Assembly (NCBI RefSeq): GCF_019649055.1
Contig: NW_026570402.1
Location: forward strand, 62,001-126,000
Origin: Paramacrobiotus metropolitanus
Taxonomy: Eukaryota; Tardigrada; Eutardigrada; Parachela; Macrobiotidae
Length of the DNA: 64,000 bases
Direction: 5' to 3'
Below, piece by piece: positions 57,105 through 64,000 of the stretch (position 1 is the first letter of the stretch; each line of letters begins with the position of its first letter). Below the pieces are notes generated by a model. It saw only the letters and a program-made list of their open reading frames with translations. It ran no database searches and was not told where the DNA came from. The position numbers and the translations under genes were made by a program.

Positions 57105-57397
57105 CATTTCCCGCAAAATCGCCCAGTCCGGTGCAGAATCTATTTCCGGTCACGGAGAATCGGTGACTTAACATTTCTTAACGAATTTCGAAACACAAAG
57201 GGAATAAAGGAAGAATAAAGGAGAGCAATTATTAAAGAAAACTTCGAAGCAACAGGTTATTAACAAGTATTTGTCAGAGAATGGGTCTATTGATGACTCC
57301 ATTGTTTTTGTTAGAGAATAGGTCTATTGATCCATATGACGACGAAGTGTGATCTCTTTTGTTTTCGTATTTAAATGCCGTAAATGAGTATTACTTA

Positions 57398-57541
57398 TTA
57401 AGTTATTGCGATATCTCAAAGAACTGTTAAAAGTGGCTGCCCATTATTGTGGCAGCTGATCTTCTACGTTTGTCTACAACCTCGTGCAGGTTTCTCCTGA
57501 TCGTTGTAGACGTTAAGCTGATTAAACAAACAAATAAAACA
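57398..57541. repeat. Interspersed repeat copy
   Basis: Nearly full-length partner of 11880-12012 (GATATCTCAAAGAACTGTTA, GTGGCAGCTGATCTTCTACG), ending with AAACAAACAAATAAAAC. Confidence 0.7.
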
Positions 57542-57894
57542 AGTTACAATAATTAGTTGCTCAAACCAAACAACAATATAACTCGCGTTCTAGCTGCAGC
57601 GTATACTATTACTCACCGTACTCGTGCAGGTATTCATAATTTGCTTGACAGATGGTTATTAGGCCATTGTCCACTATATACTCGTAGCACGAGATACGCA
57701 GTGCTCGAATTCGAATTATATACGTACTTAGAAGTACCCGCTTAATAAATTGTCCCAATAAATATTGCTCACGAATGACTGGAAACTCAAGTCAGTGACT
57801 GGAAATTCAAGTTTATCAGTTGGAATAGAAAAGTTGACGTAGTAGTCCAGCAACGCTGCATGTTTGTGTATAGTGACGGTCTGTGGAGTGTGGG

Positions 57895-58045
57895 GTGGTT
57901 CTACTTACTGTTACTGGCACTGGTAGTGGGTGCATGTCAGGGTACTGTTACTGTTAGTGGTAGCGACAATGGTTCTGTTACTGGTAGTGGTACTGGTTGT
58001 GGTAGTGGTACCATGTCATGGTACTGGTACTGGTAGTGGCTGACG
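57895..58045. repeat. GGTAGTGGTACT-type minisatellite, 5' of the serpin
   Basis: Degenerate 6-bp units (GGTACT, GGTAGT, GTTACT). Shares the longer interruption GTGGTAGCGACAATGGT with the array at 60945-61115 on the other side of the serpin. Confidence 0.85.
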
Positions 58046-58626
58046 TTCTGATCGAAGTCAACCATCATGTGTGCGTTGGTTTCTCAGAGATCTCTAAATC
58101 TCAGTTCTTTATCTGGGGGAAAAGTTAGCTTTTGGAAAAAAATTGCTTAATTTGTAAGGATTCTAACGATACCAAGCACAGGTTGATCAGAGAATCAAGT
58201 GTTGGGGTATGCGCCTCGTGAGATGCACACAACATTATATTTTGATCATTTTTTAAATAAAAAAACTTGCGACGTCTGCAGACTTTCTATGCAGATCATT
58301 TTTCCGATTTATCCATACGCTTCCGTCCAAGTACTTACCATGTTTACTGACAAAGCCGGTAGAAAATCCGGTTAGTGATGGCTCATCGTACGTTCATCAA
58401 CATGTGCAAATATTGTACAGTACCAACCGATGAGTCGAGCCTCGACAACTTTTCCTGAACTTCAGTACCCAAACAAAGTTAAGGCACATTATTGCGTATG
58501 GAATAAACAAGCTTCCGGAAGCATACGGCGAAACAGTGCATCGCGCAGTACAGTGGCATTTGCACTTTTGGCGATCATTTATCATCTAAAACATCAAATT
58601 TTTCTGCTTTTCCATCGAACAGAAGT

Positions 58627-58636
58627 ATATATACAC
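58627..58636 (+). promoter_or_regulatory. TATA box of the serpin gene
   Basis: GTATATATACACC lies about 55 bp upstream of the serpin ATG, followed by a GC-rich leader. Spacing suits a TATA-driven promoter with a short 5' UTR. Confidence 0.5.
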
Positions 58637-58688
58637 CGGCCCGGCAGCATTATGAGCACACCATGCACCCACACCAGACACCGACGAA

Positions 58689-60286
58689 ATGGCTGCCGCT
58701 GTCATCGCCCCATTCTCCTTGGCCAACAACCAGTTCTCCCTGGATCTGTACGGGAATTTGATTGCCAGTAAACCCCGCAACGAAAATGGCTTCCTCTCGC
58801 CGTTTAGCGTCATGGCTGCACTGTCGATGGTCCATGTGTGGGTGCCAAGGGCAATACCAAGCAGCAGATCCTCAAAGCCACCCATCTGGACAAGATGAAC
58901 GACACCTCTATTGACAGTGCCTTCATGTCGTTGTTTACCCGCCTGGAAGTCCATACCGCCCCCACCACCGCCCCTGCCACACCCCCCGACGAGTGGACAC
59001 GCCAGACGCCGTATTTAGCCATCGCCAATCGCGTGTATCTGCAGAAGGGTTTCACTGTCAAGCAGGAATTCGCGGATGTGCTGAAGAATTTCTATCAGAA
59101 GACGTTCGGTAATGCTTGCGTTGAAAAATCACAATTTTCAAATCCCTTACATGTCACATTGCAAATCAAATCTGTTTAAAATGGAACTGGCCTTGGAGAA
59201 TTTGAAAGTGTTTGAAGCAAAAGTTATTTTTCAAATACTAGGGGTATATTTAAATAGTATTAACATTTTAAATATTATGCCGTAACAGAAAAAAGTACAA
59301 AAGTCTGTATTTCAATTTAAATTTTAATTCCAACTGTAGGTGAGGCGGATTTTGCGGGTAATGCACAGCAGGCGACACGCGACGTCAACCAGTGGGTGGA
59401 GAGTGTCACCAATCATCGAATTCAGAATCTCTTCAGCCAGATTGAACCGAGCGTGAAGTTGGCGTTGGTCAGTGCGATTTATTTTAAAGCCGAATGGGAG
59501 GATCAATTCGAGCAAGAGAGCACCCAGAACGCGGATTTTTTCGGGGAGGGGAACACCTACAAAAATGTACCGTTTATGAAGCAGACTGATGAGGAAGCAA
59601 AATTCGCCACGTTGACGGATGTGGATGCTACCGGCTTGATCAAGTCGTACGCGCACGGAGCTGTCTATATGGTGTTCATTCTGCCCAATAAAAAGGACGG
59701 ACTGGCTGAGCTGGAGAAGAAGCTCCGCCCCACCCACTTTGATATCAGCAAGTACCAGAGGGCGCAAGTGGAGATTTCCTTGCCGAGATTTAAGATCGAG
59801 AGTGATTTTCATCTCAATGCTGCTTTGAAAGAAATTGGTATTGTGGATGCCTTCCAGGATAATGCCGATTTCAGCGGGATTTCCACCCAACCGCTGAAGA
59901 TATCAGAAGTGGTGCATAAGACATTTGTCGGTATGTACTCTGTACACCAAGAAGAATCGTTTATGAACATGCAATTGACAAAAACATTTGAACTGTTTCA
60001 CTTCAGTATAAATTAACAAACGTAAGGCGGAGGCTGCAGAAAATGGAGTTGCGATTTTTTGATAATTGTATGGTTATACATGTATAATGTTGCAGAGGTC
60101 AATGAGAAAGGAACCGAAGCGGCGGCTGCAACCGGCATGCAAATGGAGTTGTTGTCGGCAGAATTTTTCCCGGAAGATATGAAGAAAGTGTTCAAAGCTG
60201 ACCATCCATTCTTGTTCGCCTTACAGCACCGCGAAACTGGCGCTATCTTGTTCATCGGACGCGTGTCCAGTCCCAGTCCCGCCTAA
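58689..60286 (+). pseudogene. Serpin (intracellular type), 2-bp frameshift in exon 1
   Basis: Exons are 58689-59108, 59340-59930 and 60096-60286. Exon 1 encodes FSLDLYGNL, ENGFLSPFSVMAALSMV, then, after a frame slip, GAKGNTKQQIL and YLAIANRVYLQKGF. The slip is an extra TG in CCATGTGTGGGTGCC (58833-58847). Exon 2 encodes the helix F to sheet A core (NQWVESVTN, LVSAIYFKAEWEDQF, AVYMVFILPNK, VEISLPRFK). Exon 3 encodes the hinge [14 protein letters not shown], the reactive loop and the signature [20 protein letters not shown]. The hinge is that of an inhibitory serpin, and counting from it puts Leu-Ser at P1-P1', suggesting a chymotrypsin- or elastase-like target. There is no signal peptide, so it would act inside cells. 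Everything but the 2-bp insertion is intact; an assembly error in the GTGTG run would make it a functional gene. Confidence 0.85.
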
Positions 60287-62214
60287 AGATTACTACACTA
60301 CTTTAGGTGAACGAGTAAATGCGAACATTCTCACGAACACTGTCTTTGGCGCAAATTAGACAGCTTTTTTTTATTTTTATCCTCTAAAGAGTTGTTAGGT
60401 ATGCATACGTTTAGAATACGTTCTGTCGTAATCTTTTATTCGAAAAGCCCTTCGTGGGTAATAATAAGGTATTCTGGAGGTGACAAGCTCTATAAAGTAT
60501 CATCGGTATTCGTATATGCATACCAGATTTTTTCCGCATATACTGTATGGATATTCTTGTTTTTCAAAAGAAAATTAACACAGTTAATCGTTTTGATGAT
60601 CAGCAAGTGCGCACCCCGGTAACATGACCAATACTATAGTGCCTGGATAATTAATGTCCATTTTGAGTGGGAGGGTGCTGAATGCGGTGCTGAATAATAG
60701 TAAGAGGAAAACACTTTCTCTTATAGTTAGGTCGTCGAAATGTGCGTAGAACCCTTTATGTACGGCACTCACAGGAGTATGCATGGAAGATATAGGCAGA
60801 CAAGTACGTAATTTGTAATTTAGTACATAACCGGCAACTGCGCAGGTTAAACCTAAACGGTAAAAACCTTTCGTTCATCGAAACAAATCTTTGACAGTAT
60901 TAATTCAACTGATCAAGGTGCACAGACCGGGGTAGTACTACTTAATGTTACTGGTACTGTTAGTGGTACTGGTAGTGGTAGCATGTTACGGCACTGTTAC
61001 TTCAGTGGTAGCGACAATGGTACTGTAATACTGGTAGTGGTACCAGGGTAGTGGTAGTGTTACCGTGTCCTGGTACTGGTAGTGGTAGCGATTACGATAC
61101 TGTCAGCGGTAGTAATTTACCTGAAATCATTAGGATATCGCTAACTTGTTAATTAACAGAATTATAGAGTGTGTCAAAACCCGTTGAACTTTCGCAGTTT
61201 TTCTCGGCTGCTAAATGGGAACCTTGGGAAAGACGACTTCATATGGGTTGATGTTAATTACGAAATATTACAATACAGAGTATGTAATCAGTGTATGATC
61301 CATTTCAGTGCCTAAAAAGTCGTAGATACCGGGCATCATACACATATATGAACGGAAACCATGAATGGCCGGTTTCTGCGAAGAAAGGTGTCCATGGTTC
61401 CGCAGAAACATTTTTTGCGTGGTTGATCGGTGAACCAATAAAAAATTAATTGCTCGATCGAAGCGTTGCAGATGCTGCATGCTAACCTTCCCATGTACAG
61501 ATATCGCTTATTCGCGTCACTAAAAAAATCGGTGTAATGGATCTGCGCGCGCAAATAGCGGTAACTGCTGTCGTGCTTTGCGGTACAACAATCAGGGATG
61601 TAACAAAACGACTGCTGCAAATGTCATCATAAATAATGGCATATTCTGGATGGAATCTGGATGTTTGGAATAGCAGTTGCAGCGGTAAGTTCGCTTTGTA
61701 TCACAAATACGGTAGTCTATGCAGTGCCATAAAATACAGACGTTGATAACGAACGCTTTACGAGCTTGTAAGATGAACTAAATAATCTGATCGTTCTGAT
61801 CATAATTATCATGTGTACAGTACTGAGAAACCACATGACTGTATGATTATGCACCTTAATATTCTCATTACCATGCGGGTATAATCATATCAGGAATTAA
61901 GGAGCATATTAAGATTATTAAGGTCTGTACTTGTATTGTAATATAACAGGCCTTCATTTGTGCTATGGTATAATTTTACGCAACACCTATACTAAAAGGC
62001 GGAAGATGACCTTTTTGACACTTAGAGTCTGGACTCGTTATCTTCACGTTTTCTGATTTTGGTTCATGCAAATCGGCGTGTGGATGGATTCGGGGCGCGG
62101 TGCTTTTGGAGCTTGTCATAATTATCAAGCGGAACATCAAACGTCGCTGCCATCGAGGCGAGCAAATCTTGTTAACATTCATCCGCAGTTGTGTTGGTGC
62201 AACTTTCAATGCAG
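60287..62214. other. Spacer between serpin and CAP-domain gene
   Basis: Contains the second GGTAGT/GGTACT minisatellite (60945-61115). The rest is AT-rich with short frames only. The first exon and signal peptide of the CAP gene may lie here but were not identified. Confidence 0.5.
60945..61115. repeat. GGTAGTGGTACT-type minisatellite, 3' of the serpin
   Basis: Same degenerate units and the same interruption as 57895-58045. The two arrays bracket the serpin in the same orientation. Confidence 0.85.
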
Positions 62215-63170
62215 CGCTTGGTTGTCATTGCGCAGGTAACGGAAAGCGTTGCAAAGACACATTATCCATTTGTCAGGGTTTCAAGTGCCGGTGCAACCCT
62301 ACCATCAGCACTTTCAGTGCAGTTACAAACCGGTGTGTAGCCAGTGTCGACAGCGACACAACAGCAACCATCGCAACAAGCAAATCAACTACCACTACTG
62401 CAACCACCACTGCACCCTCAACGTCAACGACAATGACGATGACCACTGCTACGCCGGGAGGCTGTGCCGCACAAACGGATACTACCCTTCCAGTTGGCAG
62501 TACAGGTGAGTGCGTTGGTGCAGAGTATCCTGACAATATCGCCTACCCGGTAATTGCCCCAACACTGTCCACTTCTGAAATTCTGGAAATTTTGAATGCG
62601 CATAATAACTATCTTCGAACGGTTAACGCCACGATTATGCAGAAACTGGTTTGGGATGCATGTGCTGCGAGTAACGCGCACAACTTTGCAAATACCTGTG
62701 GGGATACGCGTGATTTCTTAAATCCCGACGATGGACAATCACTACCAGATGCCAGAAAAACTCCTCGTATGTATTATCAAGTCACAAGTCGCACCCATAA
62801 ATAATTTATCGATGTTCCCTGTGCAATATCGCAGCAAACGTGTAACCAGACAGACACGGCATCTTTAAAGTCAAATGTTTTGCTGCAGTGACCTTTTCTT
62901 TTATTAGAACACTGTTTAAGTTTGAAAAATAGAGCATTGCAGTAATTAACTGGCCGTTGAATATGTTGCATCAATAATGTGATATTTTACTTATTAATAT
63001 TGGATTCGTATGTTTTAGACTGTCAGTTTTAGACTTGATGTGTAGCTATAGGATTTTATACAGAAATTTGTGCATTTCTATGATGTGTTAGAATATCCTC
63101 CAGGATGCAGCCAAAGTTCAGTCTCTGGTGGCTACAATCAGGCATATATGGGATGAAAAGGATAAGGAAA
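62215..63170 (+). CDS. CAP-domain (SCP/TAPS) protein with N-terminal Cys-rich module, partial
   Basis: Two exons are visible: 62215-62766 (acceptor ATGCAG, donor GTATGT) and 63111-63170 (acceptor ATGCAG, donor GTAAAA). The joined frame runs on through both. The first exon opens with a Cys-rich module (GCHCAGNGKRC, CQGFKCRCNP), then a Thr/Ser-rich, probably O-glycosylated linker, then the CAP core: EILNAHNNYLR (metal-site His), KLVWDACAASNAHNFANTC. The second exon gives the tryptophan helix (SLVATIRHIWDEKDKE). The usual GENI motif is not seen. CAP proteins are usually secreted; no ATG or signal peptide is present in the exon, so a 5' exon is missing, and the 3' part of the CAP domain is not found before the window end. 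It may be a complete gene extending outside or a fragment. Confidence 0.65.
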
Positions 63171-64000
63171 GTAAAATAGTTCGTTGTGTTTATTACTAGT
63201 GGCAATGTCTGGGTTCAAGGCCAACCTTACGCCCACTACTGCCCGTGGAAATCAGCGGACTCAGCGTCGAAGTGCAAAGATTGCCCAAGGGGGAAAATAT
63301 GCGTACCTGGTGATTGTCTGTGCGCGTAATGGACTGACGTGTACGGGCGTACCAGCCCCGTCCACATCGTACTACTCTACTACTACCCCAAGGCTTAGGC
63401 TTACTCCTTACTACAGCTTCTACGCGAGTCATGACCGCGACTCCGAGTATCGACTTCTCAGAAATCCCCAGCAGAGAACTTTGACCGCGACTTGCCATTT
63501 CGACGTGACCGCGCTTCGATGACGTAGCTCAACCTATTGTTCTAGTGTATTAGTTGACCTCATGTTCTCATTAGTCCACGTGTAGTGATGCAGCGGTGTG
63601 ATTAGTCCACGTGTCCTCAGATGTCTTCTATTGGCTAGAGTTTAGATCCCTATTGTTCTCAGACCCGTACCTGCGCGTACGAAGAGCCGCACCTGCGTGT
63701 GCCCAGGGCTATATAAGGCGCTCGTCGCCCACACAAATGTCAAGAGTTGTAATCCCAACAAAAGTAGAGTCTTGTTACTCGATCTGATTAACTTCAGGCT
63801 TTTGCTCTGGTCTTATCTTTCCAAGTGAGGCAGTTCAAACTGACCGCTGGGTGACCTTTCACCTATTGTCAGGGGTCATTCCTCTACTTCGTCGACGTGC
63901 ATTATCATCTTCGGATAGTCTCGTGACGTAATAGGTTACCCACTTGATCCCACTTGATTTGCCTTGACCTTGCGGTCCCTTCGATCTTCATGCCCTGTAT
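63171..64000. other. Right-edge segment: possible LTR or promoter; no gene
   Basis: 63184-63522 is open on both strands but shows no motif. From about 63535 the sequence becomes GC-richer and contains two direct copies of ATTAGTCCACGTGT (63570-63583 and 63601-63614, each with the E-box CACGTG) and a TATATAAG box at 63710-63717. This looks like a strong TATA promoter, possibly the LTR of a retroelement extending past the window; the element itself cannot be seen. Confidence 0.4.
63570..63717 (+). promoter_or_regulatory. Candidate promoter: duplicated E-box elements and TATA box
   Basis: Two ATTAGTCCACGTGT elements 31 bp apart, then GCGCGTACG-rich sequence, then GGGCTATATAAGGCG. If used, transcription would begin near 63740, reading right and out of the window. 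Confidence 0.4.

Larger units (their letters stand above)
56841..58688. other. Spacer between BTB gene 6 and the serpin
   Basis: Holds the type I upstream motif (57078-57104), an interspersed repeat (57398-57541), a GGTAGT/GGTACT-type minisatellite (57895-58045) and the serpin promoter region. No further gene is supported. Confidence 0.55.

Noticed and set aside
58689-59179. Two separate small genes in serpin exon 1
   Set aside because: The two frames are consecutive halves of one serpin domain separated by a 2-bp slip.

Overview
This is a stretch of an animal nuclear genome. Genes are split by many short GT-AG introns, AT-rich spacers separate them, and several classes of eukaryotic transposon are present. 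Family content (BTBD1/2/6-like BTB-BACK proteins, receptor guanylyl cyclases, a serpin, a CAP-domain protein) fits an invertebrate. A tardigrade or another small ecdysozoan is possible, but nothing in the window proves it. Exon structures below were worked out by hand from splice signals, reading phase and comparison between paralogues in the window.

Layout. 1-2503 (+): decayed non-LTR retrotransposon with reverse transcriptase and restriction-like endonuclease. 3041-21088 (-): five tandem BTB-BACK genes of two structural types. Type I has exon pattern 212/283/185/136/last; type II has an extra intron inside the BTB domain and an acidic C-terminal domain. One (18121-21088) is intact. One (12121-14809) is readable only with a shifted splice donor. 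Three carry lesions. 22168-29152 and 35758-44644 (-): two long receptor guanylyl cyclase genes of nearly identical exon architecture. 51264-53670 (-): a 5'-truncated, multiply broken third cyclase copy. 33121-34769: a young copia-type LTR element with gag only, between the first two cyclases. 54807-56840 (-): a sixth, intact BTB-BACK gene. 58689-60286 (+): an intracellular-type inhibitory serpin with one 2-bp frameshift. 62215-63170 (+): part of a CAP-domain gene. A TATA-containing promoter or LTR-like segment lies at the right edge.

All nine BTB and cyclase genes are on the minus strand, and relics of a BTB last exon sit immediately 3' of two cyclases. The region therefore grew by tandem and segmental duplication of BTB and cyclase units, with part of the copies decaying. 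By family, the BTB proteins would be Cullin-3 substrate adaptors, the cyclases would be single-pass membrane receptors making cGMP, and the serpin would be a protease inhibitor. Nothing here shows that they share one pathway.

The most unusual observations are: a GC-AG intron kept in all three cyclase copies; a one-base deletion shared by two BTB paralogues at a splice donor; a gag-only copia element apparently primed by the anticodon arm of elongator tRNA-Met; an unresolved junction in the cyclase kinase-homology domain with one in-frame stop in each copy; and a cluster of 13-bp palindromes at 48.1-49.6 kb.
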